Source of the DNA: an uncultured Clostridia bacterium
GTDB lineage: Bacteria; Bacillota; Clostridia; Oscillospirales; Oscillospiraceae
Assembly (NCBI GenBank): GCA_947644595.1
Contig: CANSAE010000008.1
Span: 1 to 64,000, forward strand
Length of the DNA: 64,000 bases
Direction of reading: 5' to 3'
Part shown: piece by piece, positions 34,491 through 43,449 of the stretch
Layout: every line of letters starts with the position of its first letter
How positions within the stretch are numbered: position 1 is the first letter of the stretch
Translations under genes and position numbers: made by a program
The notes under the pieces: generated by a model
Seen by the model: only the letters and a program-made list of their open reading frames with translations
What the model was told of the DNA's origin: nothing
The model's database searches: none

Positions 34491-34802
34491 TTAATTCACG
34501 CCTAACATGGTTTCCAGCTGGTCCATGCTCTGCACGCCGACGCGGCGGGTGACTTCCTCGCCCTGGCGGTAGACGATCAGGGTGGGAATGCTCATGACGC
34601 CGAAGCGGGCCGCGATGCTGGGCTCGTCGTCCACGTTCAGCTTCGCCACGGTCACCTTGCCCTCGTATTTATCCCCCAGCTCGTCGATGACGGGAGCCTG
34701 CATTTTGCAGGGGCCGCACCAATCCGCCCAGAAGTCCACCAGGGTCACGCCGTTGCCGATGACGCTGTCAAAATTCTTGTTGGTCAAGTCCATGTGTGCC
34801 AT
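34491..34802 (-). CDS. trxA: thioredoxin
   Basis: 103 residues with the active site LVDFWADWCGPCKMQAPVIDEL and the cis-proline loop VMSIPTLIVY. Normal length. Co-transcribed with the reductase gene upstream (3-base gap), so the two form a reductase-thioredoxin pair. GGAGAAC precedes the ATG. Confidence 0.97.
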   Translation of the reverse strand: MAHMDLTNKNFDSVIGNGVTLVDFWADWCGPCKMQAPVIDELGDKYEGKVTVAKLNVDDEPSIAARFGVMSIPTLIVYRQGEEVTRRVGVQSMDQLETMLGVN

Positions 34803-34805
34803 GTT

Positions 34806-35621
34806 TCAGTTCTCCTTTGTATCCAGATATTTTACCGCGGACAACGCCGCGATGTTGCCTTCTCCTACGGCCTTCGCTACTTGATAGGGGGTGCCGGTGC
34901 AGTCCCCCGCCGCAAAGACCCCGGGGATGCTCGCCGCCATATTTCCATCGACCCGGATAGCGCCGCCCTCCAGAGCAAGGCCCGGCAGAAGTGCGTCCGG
35001 CGCTACGCCGTCCCGCAGGAGGAACACCCCCTGCACGGGGTAGGAAACGCCGTCGGCAATCAGTTCCGTGACGGTTTGGCTTCCCCGAATCTCGTACTGC
35101 TTTGCCCGGGCTTTGTCGAAATACTCCACCTGACAGCCGATGCTCCGCAAAAATGCTGCTTCCTCGGCTGCAGCATTGCACAAGCCGATGACCGCCACGT
35201 GCTTGCTCCGGTACATCATTCCGTCGCAGGTGGCGCAGTAGCTCACGCCCCGGCCCAGGAATTCCGTTTCCCCAGGATAGGGCTTGCCCATGGAAACGCC
35301 CACTGTTAAAATCAAGCAGCCGGCATCCAGATAGTCGCTGCCCACGGCCACACCGAAGCCTTTGCCCATAGGCATGGCGGAGGTTGCCCGGCCGTGGAGA
35401 AGCTCCGCTCCCTGGGCCAGGGCGTGGTTCGTCATGGCGGAAAGCAGGTCCTTTCCCGACACGCCGGGCAGGCCCGGATAGTTTTCCACCCGTTCCGCTT
35501 TGTATAAATGCGACCCCGTTTCCCCGGCGGACACCACCGTGACCGTTTTGCCCCGGGCCCGCAGGGTCAGCGCCGCGGACAGGCCCGCAGGGCCGCCGCC
35601 GATGACAACTGCATCCGGCAT
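34806..35621 (-). CDS. thioredoxin reductase-like flavoprotein lacking the NADPH motifs
   Basis: 271 residues, about 40 fewer than standard TrxB. FAD-binding VIGGGPAGLSAALTLRARG at the start, redox-active YCATCDG near residue 130, and FAD motif GVFAAGDCTGTPYQVAKAVGEGN at the end. The second nucleotide site, normally GGGxSAxEEA, reads VIGLCNAAAEEAAFL, and the HRRxxxR arginine motif is absent (CQVEYFDKARAKQYEI). That pattern is known from ferredoxin-linked or NADPH-independent thioredoxin reductases of anaerobes, which is my preferred reading. Confidence 0.85.
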   Translation of the reverse strand: MPDAVVIGGGPAGLSAALTLRARGKTVTVVSAGETGSHLYKAERVENYPGLPGVSGKDLLSAMTNHALAQGAELLHGRATSAMPMGKGFGVAVGSDYLDAGCLILTVGVSMGKPYPGETEFLGRGVSYCATCDGMMYRSKHVAVIGLCNAAAEEAAFLRSIGCQVEYFDKARAKQYEIRGSQTVTELIADGVSYPVQGVFLLRDGVAPDALLPGLALEGGAIRVDGNMAASIPGVFAAGDCTGTPYQVAKAVGEGNIAALSAVKYLDTKEN

Positions 35622-35750
35622 TGACGCACCTCGTTTCCTTTTGATTTTGTGAGATACGATTATACCATACTATTGTGGCTCTGTAAATGGGATTTACTCA
35701 TCCTGCCCGCAAAAATCCGGGTATGCCGTCTTCGACAATTGAATTTATCC

Positions 35751-35818
35751 TTGACACACAAAAAATGCAGGTGTACAATGAAGTGAATATTTATAGCTGT
35801 ATGACCATACAGTTTTTG
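35751..35818 (+). promoter_or_regulatory. rny promoter and early leader hairpin
   Basis: TTGACA (35751-35756), 17 bases, TACAAT (35774-35779). About ten bases after the expected start lies CTGTATG-AC-CATACAG followed by TTTTTG (35796-35816), which looks like an intrinsic terminator at the very 5' end of the transcript. Confidence 0.75.
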
Positions 35819-35933
35819 TTCAACTTTACGGCGGAATTTTTCCGTTTTCACCCAGAGTGACATACATTTCAGTTGAATATGTTCCTCTGAACAGCACCCC
35901 AATTTTGTAAGAATGGAGGTGTGTTTACTTACC

Positions 35934-37475
35934 ATGCCCAATCCTATTTTTATCGGGATCGCAGTTGTTTTGATCTTCATCGCTTTCTTCGCCGGTGTGA
36001 CTTATCGAAAAAAAGTCGCGGAACGCGAAATTTCCAGCGCTGAGGAAGAGGCAAAACGCATTATCAATGACGCGATCAAGACCGCGGAAGCGAAAAACCG
36101 CGAAGCAGTGTTCGAGGCAAAGGAAGAAATACACAAAGAACGGACTGAGTACGAGCAGGAAGTCAAGGAACGCCGTGCCGAACTGTCCAAGCAGGAACGC
36201 CGCCTGCAACAAAAGGAAGAAAACCTTGACAAGAAAAACGACACCTTAGACAAAAAGACCGAGACCCTGCGGCAGAAGATCGCCGAGGCGGAGACCCAAC
36301 AGGCGGAGATCGAGCTGCTGAAACGACAGGAGCTGGAGACTTTGGAACGGATCTCCGGCTACACCGCAGAGGACGCAAAAAATCTGCTCATTGAGCAGGT
36401 ATCCTCCGAGGTCACCCACGAAATGGCCATGAAGGTCAAGGAAATTGAGGACAAGGCCAAGGATGAGGCCGACGACCTGGCCCGGGAGATCATTGCTACC
36501 GCCATCCAGCGGTGCGCCGCCGACCACACCAGCGAAGTGACTGTTTCCGTCGTGCCCTTGGCCAACGATGAGATGAAGGGCCGCATCATCGGCCGGGAGG
36601 GGCGGAACATCCGCACCTTTGAAAATCTCACCGGTTGCGACCTCATCATCGACGATACCCCCGAGGCCATCACCATTTCCAGCTTTGACCCCGTGCGCCG
36701 GGAAGTCGCCCGCATCGCCCTGGAGCGGCTCATCGTGGACGGGCGCATCCATCCCGCCCACATTGAGGAGATGGTCGCCAAGGCCCAGAAGGAAGTTAAC
36801 GCCACCATCAAAGCCGAGGGCGAACGCGCCACCTTTGAGACCAACATCCACGGGCTGCATCCCGAGATCGTGAAGCTGCTGGGCCGGATGAAATACCGCA
36901 CCAGCTACGGGCAGAACGTGCTGAACCACTCCATCGAGGTAGCCCATATCTCCGGGCTCATCGCCGCGGAGTTGGGCGTGGACGTGGTCACCGCCAAGCG
37001 GGCGGGACTGCTCCACGATATCGGCAAGTCCATCGACCACGAGGTGGAGGGCAGCCATGTGACCATCGGCGCGGAAATCGCGCGGAAGTACAAGGAATCC
37101 GCCGACGTCATCCACGCCATCGAGGCCCACCACGGCGACGTGGAGGCCCACACGGTCATCGCCTGCATCGTCCAGGCCGCGGACACCATTTCCGCCGCCC
37201 GGCCCGGCGCACGGCGGGAGAACATCGAAAACTACGTGAAGCGCCTGGAAAAGCTGGAGGAGATCACCAACAGCTTCCCCGGCATCGCCAACAGCTATGC
37301 CATCCAAGCCGGCCGGGAGATCCGCGTAATGGTAGACCCCGAGAAGGTGGACGAGGACAGCATGGTGATGCTGGCCCGGGACATCGCCCAGAAGATCGAG
37401 GCGGAGCTGACGTATCCGGGACAGATCAAGGTCAATGTGCTGCGGGAAACCAAGGCTGTGGATTACGCAAAGTAA
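35934..37475 (+). CDS. rny: ribonuclease Y
   Basis: 513 residues from ATG 35934; ATG 35913 is an alternative, and GGAGG at 35916-35920 lies rather far from the chosen start. N-terminal membrane span ([20 protein letters not shown]), a long Glu/Lys coiled coil to about residue 190, a KH domain ([28 protein letters not shown]), and an HD domain ([29 protein letters not shown]). It starts mRNA decay at the membrane. The leader has a hairpin right after the promoter, which could regulate it. Confidence 0.95.
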   Translation: MPNPIFIGIAVVLIFIAFFAGVTYRKKVAEREISSAEEEAKRIINDAIKTAEAKNREAVFEAKEEIHKERTEYEQEVKERRAELSKQERRLQQKEENLDKKNDTLDKKTETLRQKIAEAETQQAEIELLKRQELETLERISGYTAEDAKNLLIEQVSSEVTHEMAMKVKEIEDKAKDEADDLAREIIATAIQRCAADHTSEVTVSVVPLANDEMKGRIIGREGRNIRTFENLTGCDLIIDDTPEAITISSFDPVRREVARIALERLIVDGRIHPAHIEEMVAKAQKEVNATIKAEGERATFETNIHGLHPEIVKLLGRMKYRTSYGQNVLNHSIEVAHISGLIAAELGVDVVTAKRAGLLHDIGKSIDHEVEGSHVTIGAEIARKYKESADVIHAIEAHHGDVEAHTVIACIVQAADTISAARPGARRENIENYVKRLEKLEEITNSFPGIANSYAIQAGREIRVMVDPEKVDEDSMVMLARDIAQKIEAELTYPGQIKVNVLRETKAVDYAK

Positions 37476-37479
37476 AACA

Positions 37480-37515
37480 AAATAAAGCCCCCGCCAAGCG
37501 GGGGCTTCATTTTAT
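37480..37515 (+). terminator. rny terminator
   Basis: AAGCCCCCGC-CAA-GCGGGGGCTT followed by CATTTTATCTTTTT. Confidence 0.9.
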
Positions 37516-37571
37516 CTTTTTGCGCTGTGCGGGCCGGGGAACCCGGCCCCTACGCAGCAATTTCAGGTTTT
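37516..37571. repeat. palindrome of the GGAACC family
   Basis: GGGCCGGGGAACCCGGCCC at about 37530-37549 followed by CTAC; one of at least five similar palindromes in intergenic gaps of this window. Confidence 0.6.
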
Positions 37572-38048
37572 CTATAGGGGCTGCGAACCAAAGCCGCAGG
37601 TAATACTGCTCTGCTGAACAATATGTTTCCGTGCGATGGCAAGAAAACGGCTTTTTGTGGCTGGGAATTTTAAATCGACTTCACTGTCCAGCACGTACAC
37701 CGTCAGTCGATATAAATGCCGTTTGCCCTTGGGTGGCTTCGGTCCGGCATAGCGGTATACGCCGTATCCCAGGCCTTGACGGGCGTTTCCTAAGCCAGGT
37801 ACATGTTTTCCTTTTGGAATTGCACCTGGAATCTTCGCCCCGGCAGGGATGTTCCAAATCAGCCAATGGGTAAAATTCCGGAAAAGCGGATGACTGATAT
37901 CCTCAAGTGTTACGGCCAGTGTTTTGGCACCCGGGCTTACATCCTCTATGAAAATTTCAGGGGAAATGTCCTGTCCGCGTCCCGTGTTTTCTATGGGGAA
38001 TTCTCCGCCGCTTTCCATACCGCCACACGCAAATACGAGTGTACCCAT
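37572..38048 (-). CDS. PEBP-family (YbhB/YbcL-like) protein
   Basis: 158 residues. Typical PEBP features: ENTGRGQDISPEIFIED, SLAVTLEDISHP-like (TLAVTLEDISHPLFRNFTHWLIWNIP), the GYGVYRYAGPKPPKGKRHLYRLTVY segment with the conserved ligand-site residues. Length normal. It follows prmA by 13 bases in the same direction. Bacterial members have no settled role. Confidence 0.9.
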   Translation of the reverse strand: MGTLVFACGGMESGGEFPIENTGRGQDISPEIFIEDVSPGAKTLAVTLEDISHPLFRNFTHWLIWNIPAGAKIPGAIPKGKHVPGLGNARQGLGYGVYRYAGPKPPKGKRHLYRLTVYVLDSEVDLKFPATKSRFLAIARKHIVQQSSITCGFGSQPL

Positions 38049-38061
38049 TCTTAGTTTCTCC

Positions 38062-38979
38062 TCACTCCGCTACAAAACAGTGCCAGTCGTCTTCGGTGCG
38101 GTGCTCCAAAATCGCAAACCCCGCCGCTTCAATCGCAGCGCGGACTTCATCCTGGCGGCCTTCGATGATGCCGGAGGTGATGAACGTCCCGCCGGGCTTT
38201 AAGAATTCCTTCACGAACCCGGACAGGGGGATAATGACGTCCGCCACAATGTTGGCGGTCACAATGTCATAGCCCGTGCCCAGGGCGCGGCGCATCCCGG
38301 CGTCGGACAGCACGTCGCCGGCCCGGATGTCGAACACCTCCGCCGTGATGCCGTTGAGCGCGGCGTTGGATAGGGCAACCTCCGGGGCTTTGGGGTCGAT
38401 GTCGCACCCGGCGCAGCGTTCGCAGCCCAGGAGCATGGCGCCGATGCCCAGAATGCCCGAGCCGCAGCCCAGGTCCAAAACGGTCTTGCCCGGGCCGGCA
38501 AAGCCCTCCAGGGCGGCCAGGCACATTTTGGTCGTGGCGTGGCTGCCGGTGCCGAAAATCAGGCCCGGGTCCAGCCGCAGGGGGATGCGGCTGTCTGCCG
38601 GCGTTTCCTCCCATTCCGGGACCACCACCAGCTTGTCCCCCACCTGGATGGGCTTGTAAAATTCCTTCCAATTGTTTTCCCAGTCGCTGTCTTGGACCAG
38701 AGCGGTATCCGGCATGGTGCCGAGAAAGGCCGCCACCTTGTCCAGCAGGGCCTTGCCCTCGATATCGTCGGACAAATAGAACTTCACCTGGGACACGCCC
38801 TTGAACTTCTGCTCCAATTCCTCGTCCACATAGTCCCAATAGGTGTGGTTGTGCTCCAGAAAGTTCTGGAAATCCGCTTCGTCCTCCACGATCATGCCGC
38901 CCACGCCCAGTTCCGCCAGGTCGCAGCACAGCAGGTCCGGGTCCCGGTCACAGTTTACAGTCACTTCGATCCACCGCAT
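38062..38979 (-). CDS. prmA: ribosomal protein L11 methyltransferase
   Basis: 305 residues from ATG 38979 with GGAGGG upstream. N-terminal recognition domain (MRWIEVTVNCDRDP...), linker with WKEFYKPIQVGDKLVVVPEWE, then the SAM-binding domain KTVLDLGCGSGILGIGAMLLG and the catalytic NIVADVIIPL stretch. DPGLIFGTGSHATTKMCL is family-specific. Methylates L11. Confidence 0.96.
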   Translation of the reverse strand: MRWIEVTVNCDRDPDLLCCDLAELGVGGMIVEDEADFQNFLEHNHTYWDYVDEELEQKFKGVSQVKFYLSDDIEGKALLDKVAAFLGTMPDTALVQDSDWENNWKEFYKPIQVGDKLVVVPEWEETPADSRIPLRLDPGLIFGTGSHATTKMCLAALEGFAGPGKTVLDLGCGSGILGIGAMLLGCERCAGCDIDPKAPEVALSNAALNGITAEVFDIRAGDVLSDAGMRRALGTGYDIVTANIVADVIIPLSGFVKEFLKPGGTFITSGIIEGRQDEVRAAIEAAGFAILEHRTEDDWHCFVAE

Positions 38980-39016
38980 GAAAATGCCCTCCAAGCTTAT
39001 TTTCCCATATTGTAGC

Positions 39017-39056
39017 ACAAATCCGCCGCCGGAACAAGTTCCGGCGGCGGATTTCC
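39017..39056 (-). terminator. terminator of the transporter gene
   Basis: Perfect 17-bp stem AAATCCGCCGCCGGAAC / GTTCCGGCGGCGGATTT with a 2-base AA spacer at the centre. Confidence 0.88.
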
Positions 39057-39938
39057 TTATGTGCTTTTCCCCTGAGAGACCGCAAGACCAAGGAGCGTCA
39101 GGGCTACGCCCAGCCAGGCGGACGGGGACAGGGTCTCTTTCAGGATAACGACCGACGCCGCCACGGTGATGACCGGAACCAGATAGATGTACACGCTGGT
39201 CCGCACCGTGCCCAGCTTTCCTACCGCCACACCCCAGGTGACGAAACACAGGGCCGACGCTCCAAGGCCCAGATACAGCAAGTTTCCCAGCAGGACCGGG
39301 TCCAGGAGGCCGTGCCAATCCGGGGAGACGTCCATAGCCAGCACCGCGGGAAGCATCCACAAAATGCCGTAGCAGAATACCCGCCGGGTCACCTGGATGT
39401 CGTGATAGCCGAAGGTCCCTAATTTCCGGGTGAGTACCGAGTAAACCGCCCAGCACACCGCCGCAAGAAACGCCAGCAGGTCGCCCACCGGGTCCAGCTC
39501 CACGGTACTCCCCGCAAAGCTCATCAGGCTGATGCCCGCCATGGCCAGAACAAAGCCCGCAAAAAAGGACGGGCGCAGGCGTTCTCCCTCCCGGAAGGTC
39601 AGCCGGGTCAACAGCGCCGTAAAACAAGGGCTCACGGACACGATGACCCCGACATTCGACGCCGTGGTGTGGGTCAGGGCCACGTTCTCCAGCAGATAGT
39701 ACAGGCAAACGCCGCACAGTCCAGCGGCAGCAAAGTACAGTTCCCGCCGTGGCATCACACCGCGCAGGGGTCGCGGATAGACCAGCCACAGGGCCAAATA
39801 GCCCAGAACAAAGCGGAACAGTAAAATCTCAATGGGGGTAAAGCGCGTCAGCAGCACCTTGGTGGACACGAAGGTTGTGCCCCAGATCAGCACCGTGACC
39901 AGGGCCGCCAGATGGCCGGTGCGGGTTTCAGTGTTCAT
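39057..39938 (-). CDS. DMT-family (EamA) transporter
   Basis: 293 residues from ATG 39938 with GGAGGAC upstream. Two EamA repeats, about ten spans: HLAALVTVLIWGTTFVSTKVLL at the start, IVSVSPCFTALLTRLTFREGERLR in the first half, TSVYIYLVPVITVAASVVILKETLSPSAWLG in the second. It overlaps the AraC gene upstream by 11 bases, so the regulator probably controls it. Confidence 0.88.
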   Translation of the reverse strand: MNTETRTGHLAALVTVLIWGTTFVSTKVLLTRFTPIEILLFRFVLGYLALWLVYPRPLRGVMPRRELYFAAAGLCGVCLYYLLENVALTHTTASNVGVIVSVSPCFTALLTRLTFREGERLRPSFFAGFVLAMAGISLMSFAGSTVELDPVGDLLAFLAAVCWAVYSVLTRKLGTFGYHDIQVTRRVFCYGILWMLPAVLAMDVSPDWHGLLDPVLLGNLLYLGLGASALCFVTWGVAVGKLGTVRTSVYIYLVPVITVAASVVILKETLSPSAWLGVALTLLGLAVSQGKST

Positions 39939-40752
39939 CGTTGTCCTCCTTGGAAAAAATCTCCCGGTAGGCACCGGGAGATACCCCGGTATAGCGCACG
40001 AATTGATTAGTAAAGTGGCTCTGGTCGGAAAAACCTGCCTCCAGCGCCGCTTCCGCCGGGCGCATCCCATGGGCCAGCAGTGCCTTGGCGGCGTTCACCC
40101 GAAGGGTTTCCAGATAGCGGTAGGGTGTGATGCCCTTGCTCCGGGTGAAGCTCCGCAGGAGGGTGGATCGGCTCATCCCCGCCAGGGCGCACAGGTCCTC
40201 CAATCGCGGCTTTTCCCGGAAGTGGGTCCCCAGCCAGGCGCAGACCCGCTCCACCGCGGCATCCTCCGCCGGCGCAGGTGCCGGGCAGGTCCTGCTGTAG
40301 CGCTCTAACAGAAGGGACAACAGCAGGACAAGACATTCTTCCTTTTCAAATGCTTCTCCGCCGGACAGCAACCGTCCATGCAGGGCGCCTACACATTTTG
40401 CTACCTCAAGGTCCCGGATGCAGTTTTGTGTAAAGCGGGGCAGCTCCACCTTTCCGGTGAGCTCCTGCGTCCATCGGAGCATCACGGCTTGGGGGATATG
40501 GATGCCCCGGTAGTCCAGCGCGCCCTCAGTTTGGGTACAGTCGTGGTTCTCCTCGGGGTGGAACAGGTTCACGTCTCCAGGACCGAGGGAATAGGACCGG
40601 CCATTACACGTCATGCGGCGCACGCCGCCTTCCGTGAGGCCGATGACGTAGTAATCGTGGAAATGGGCCGGGAACGACAGGGCAAGGCCCCGGAACCAGG
40701 TCAGCTCAATGCCCAGGTCCGTGTCCCGGTATACGCCGCGATGTTCTTCCAT
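39928..40752 (-). CDS. AraC-family regulator with cupin sensor
   Basis: 274 residues. N-terminal cupin (FPAHFHDYYVIGLTEGGVRRMTCNGRSYSLGPGDVNLFHPEENHD) and C-terminal double-helix AraC domain (LEDLCALAGMSRSTLLRSFTRSKGITPYRYLETLRVNAAKALL, AALEAGFSDQSHFTNQFVRYTGVSPGAYR). Same operon as the EamA exporter; a regulator-exporter pair responding to a small molecule is likely. Confidence 0.92.
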   Translation of the reverse strand: MEEHRGVYRDTDLGIELTWFRGLALSFPAHFHDYYVIGLTEGGVRRMTCNGRSYSLGPGDVNLFHPEENHDCTQTEGALDYRGIHIPQAVMLRWTQELTGKVELPRFTQNCIRDLEVAKCVGALHGRLLSGGEAFEKEECLVLLLSLLLERYSRTCPAPAPAEDAAVERVCAWLGTHFREKPRLEDLCALAGMSRSTLLRSFTRSKGITPYRYLETLRVNAAKALLAHGMRPAEAALEAGFSDQSHFTNQFVRYTGVSPGAYREIFSKEDNDEH

Positions 40753-40821
40753 TGCCGTCCCCCCCTCTATTTTTGTCTATTGTAGCACAGTTTTGGGGAA
40801 ATTGCTTGTAAAATATCTTCA

Positions 40822-40858
40822 AAAAAGAGCCGCCCGATGGGCGGCTCTTTGCTGTTTG
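40822..40858 (-). terminator. hpf terminator
   Basis: AAAAGAGCCGCCC-GAT-GGGCGGCTCTTT; T-rich on both strands. Confidence 0.9.
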
Positions 40859-40862
40859 AATG

Positions 40863-41390
40863 TTAATCCTTCGCGTCCAGAATCAGGCCGTAATCGCCGT
40901 TTTTGCGCTTATAGACCACGGCGAAGGCATCTCCCTCATCAGCGTTGCGGAAAGCGTAAAACGAGTGCTCCAGCAGATTCATCTGCAAAACCGCTTCCTG
41001 CACACTCATGGGCTGGATGCTGAAGCGCTTGTTCCGCACGATTTTGAACTCCTCTTCCGGCTCGTCATCGTAGGCCGGGGCGGGTTCAATGACTTCGGCC
41101 CGAATGCGCTTTTCCAGGCGGGTCTTGTTTTTGCGGATCTGCCGCTCGATGGATGCCACGGCGGAATCAATGGACGCGCACATATCGCCGGTAGTCTCCT
41201 TGACCCGGTAGAACATGCCGTTGTTCTTGATGGTGACCTCGGCAATGTAGCGGCCCCGCTCGGTGCTGAACGTCACAAACGCTTCGCTGTCTGTTTTAAA
41301 GTACTTATCGATCTTACTGATCTTCTTTTCCGCGTACTCCTTCATGGCCTGGGCGGCATCGATGCGTTTTTCTGTGAAGGTAAATTTCAT
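40863..41390 (-). CDS. hpf: long-form ribosome hibernation promoting factor
   Basis: 175 residues. N-terminal HPF domain (MKFTFTEKRIDAAQAMKEYAEKKISKIDKYF...), acidic linker (EPAPAYDDEPEEE), and C-terminal dimerisation domain (IVRNKRFSIQPMSVQEAVLQMNLLEHSFYAFRNAD). It makes 100S ribosome dimers in resting cells. A TATAAT-like -10 is at 41440-41435 on the minus strand, inside the LRR terminator region. Confidence 0.96.
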   Translation of the reverse strand: MKFTFTEKRIDAAQAMKEYAEKKISKIDKYFKTDSEAFVTFSTERGRYIAEVTIKNNGMFYRVKETTGDMCASIDSAVASIERQIRKNKTRLEKRIRAEVIEPAPAYDDEPEEEFKIVRNKRFSIQPMSVQEAVLQMNLLEHSFYAFRNADEGDAFAVVYKRKNGDYGLILDAKD

Positions 41391-41443
41391 AGTATCAGCT
41401 CCTTTTGTGAAAACTTGGGACTTGCTTTAGTTATATTATAACA

Positions 41444-41480
41444 CAAGAGCTTCCAAATTGGAAGCCCCTTTTGTGCTTTT
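41444..41480 (-). terminator. terminator of the LRR gene
   Basis: Stem GGCTTCC-AATTT-GGAAGC with extended pairing CACAA/TTGTG; minus-strand side is followed by T-rich sequence. It overlaps the hpf promoter. Confidence 0.65.
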
Positions 41481-41490
41481 TGTATAATTT

Positions 41491-43422
41491 TTACCCGGCG
41501 TAGATCGTACAGCCCGGCAATGCCGTTTTCAGGGCCGTGACCACATCCGCGGACAGGCCACAGTCCATGAGGTACAGCTCTTTCAGGCCCGTCAGGCCAT
41601 AAAGCTGGGTCACGTCCGACAGGGCGCAGTTATCCAGGTGCAGGGTGGTCAGCTTCGTCAGTCCCGACAGGGCAGATACATCGGTCACGCCGGTGCCATC
41701 CAGGTACAAGGTGGTCAGCTCCGTGCAGTAGGCCAGGGGCGCGGCATCGTTCAGGTCCGCGTTCCCCGTGAGGATCAGCTCCTTCAGTCCGGTGCAGGAA
41801 GACAGAGCGTACACGTCCCGCAGCTTATTTTGGGCCAGGTTCAGGTTCGTCAGCTTGTTCATCCCCGCCAGGAAGGTCAGGTCCGACGCGCCGGTGTTCC
41901 ACAGTTCCAGCACCGTCAGGCCTTTCAGGCCGGAGATGGGCGTGAAATCAGAAATGCTGTTATTGTTCAGCATCAGAGATGTGACCGCTGTGAGCTGAGA
42001 GAGGTTTTTCAGGTCCGTCACGCCGGCGTTGGAGGCATCCACCGTGGTGGCATCCGCCTCGAATTCCTTGCTGCCCAGAGTCACGGAAAGCTGGTCGTGG
42101 ATCACGTCACAGTTGGGGATGGCCGCTTTCAGGGCCTTCACCGCCGCGGCGGTGAGCTGCCCGTTCTCGGAAATATCCAAAGTGGTCAGAGTCTCGATTT
42201 TCAGCAGGTCCAAGGCTTTGTCCGTAAGCTCCGTATCCTTCAGGCCCAATTTTTTCATGGAGGTCATGTAGGACAGGGCGGTGAAGCCGGCAATATCGTT
42301 GTCGTCCAGATACAGCTCCGTGAGCTTGGTCAGGGAGGACAGACTGTTGATGTTGGTCAGCTCATTGTCCCCCAGGTCCAGGTACGTCATGCTCAGAAGC
42401 TGACCAAGGGGTGTGATGTCGCTCACTTCGTTATCACACAGGCACAGCCAGGTGAGATTGGTGAGGCCTTCCAGGGGGGTCAGGTCCGAGATTTTATTGT
42501 TTTTCAGGTTCAATGTCTGGAGCTCTGTGCACTTGGCAAGGTCGGAAATGTCCTTGATGTCCCTGCCGCTCAGGTCCAGCTCCTTCACATCCGACAGGAA
42601 GGTCACGCCGCCGATGGTGAGTTCCTCCGCCACGGTATCGTCATTGAAGATGCTGCACCGGTCCAGGGCCTCTTTCAGCTCATCGTACTGGGTCTGGGTG
42701 ATATCGATGCCCTTGATGCTCAGGGTGGACAGGCTCGTCAGGCGGTACAGGGGGGTGAAGTCCTCTACGGGGTTGTTGTCCAGATATAGGGTCTTTAGAC
42801 TCCGCAGTCCCTCCAGATCGGACAGGTCCTTGATGTTGTTGTCCGACAGGGTCAGGGACATGAGGCTGTCCAGGTCCTTCAGGAAAGACAGGTCCTCCAG
42901 TTCACATTTTTTCAGGCTCAGGGTCGACAGGTCCTTGAAGCCGGAGATGGCGTCCAGGTCCTCGGCGGTCAGGCGGACATTTTGCAGGATGATGGCGGTG
43001 GTCTCCGGCTCATAGGATTCGCCGGCGATCAGGATGCCGTCATCCTTCGGCTCGTCCACGCCGGCACGCAGGTCCTGCAGCACCTGCTTGAGCGCCTCCG
43101 CCCGCTTGCCTTTGCTGCGGTCGATCTGGTCCAGCAGGATGGATTCGGCCTTATCCTGCTGCCCAGAGGCGGCATACACCTTTGCCAGGGCAATGGCGCA
43201 TTCATCGGTGTCCTTCACCTCGTAGGCCCGCTCGTAATAGGTGATGGCGGAATCCAGATTTTCCAGCATCAGGTATTCTTCCGCGGCATCCATATAGTTT
43301 TCGTACCGGGTATTTTTCCCGTGATTCATCACCACGATCACCAGCACGACGGCCAGAAGCACCGCCAAGGCGGCAGCCACGATGATGATGCGTTTGCGAT
43401 TTTCATACAAGATTTCTTTCAT
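41491..43422 (-). CDS. membrane-anchored leucine-rich repeat protein
   Basis: 643 residues from ATG 43422 (GGAGG upstream). One membrane span at about 11-32 (IIIVAAALAVLLAVVLVIVVM), so the rest is outside. Residues ~40-115 look like a TPR-type helical hairpin pair (DSAITYYERAYEVKDTDECAIALAKVYAASGQQDKAESILL). From ~150 to the end are about 20 leucine-rich repeats of 21-22 residues, each like LTNLTWLCLCDNEVSDITPLG. Probably a surface adhesion or scaffold protein. It follows the thioesterase gene by 27 bases. Confidence 0.87.
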   Translation of the reverse strand: MKEILYENRKRIIIVAAALAVLLAVVLVIVVMNHGKNTRYENYMDAAEEYLMLENLDSAITYYERAYEVKDTDECAIALAKVYAASGQQDKAESILLDQIDRSKGKRAEALKQVLQDLRAGVDEPKDDGILIAGESYEPETTAIILQNVRLTAEDLDAISGFKDLSTLSLKKCELEDLSFLKDLDSLMSLTLSDNNIKDLSDLEGLRSLKTLYLDNNPVEDFTPLYRLTSLSTLSIKGIDITQTQYDELKEALDRCSIFNDDTVAEELTIGGVTFLSDVKELDLSGRDIKDISDLAKCTELQTLNLKNNKISDLTPLEGLTNLTWLCLCDNEVSDITPLGQLLSMTYLDLGDNELTNINSLSSLTKLTELYLDDNDIAGFTALSYMTSMKKLGLKDTELTDKALDLLKIETLTTLDISENGQLTAAAVKALKAAIPNCDVIHDQLSVTLGSKEFEADATTVDASNAGVTDLKNLSQLTAVTSLMLNNNSISDFTPISGLKGLTVLELWNTGASDLTFLAGMNKLTNLNLAQNKLRDVYALSSCTGLKELILTGNADLNDAAPLAYCTELTTLYLDGTGVTDVSALSGLTKLTTLHLDNCALSDVTQLYGLTGLKELYLMDCGLSADVVTALKTALPGCTIYAG

Positions 43423-43449
43423 ATTATCCTCCCGCGCAGTGGGCGGTCC

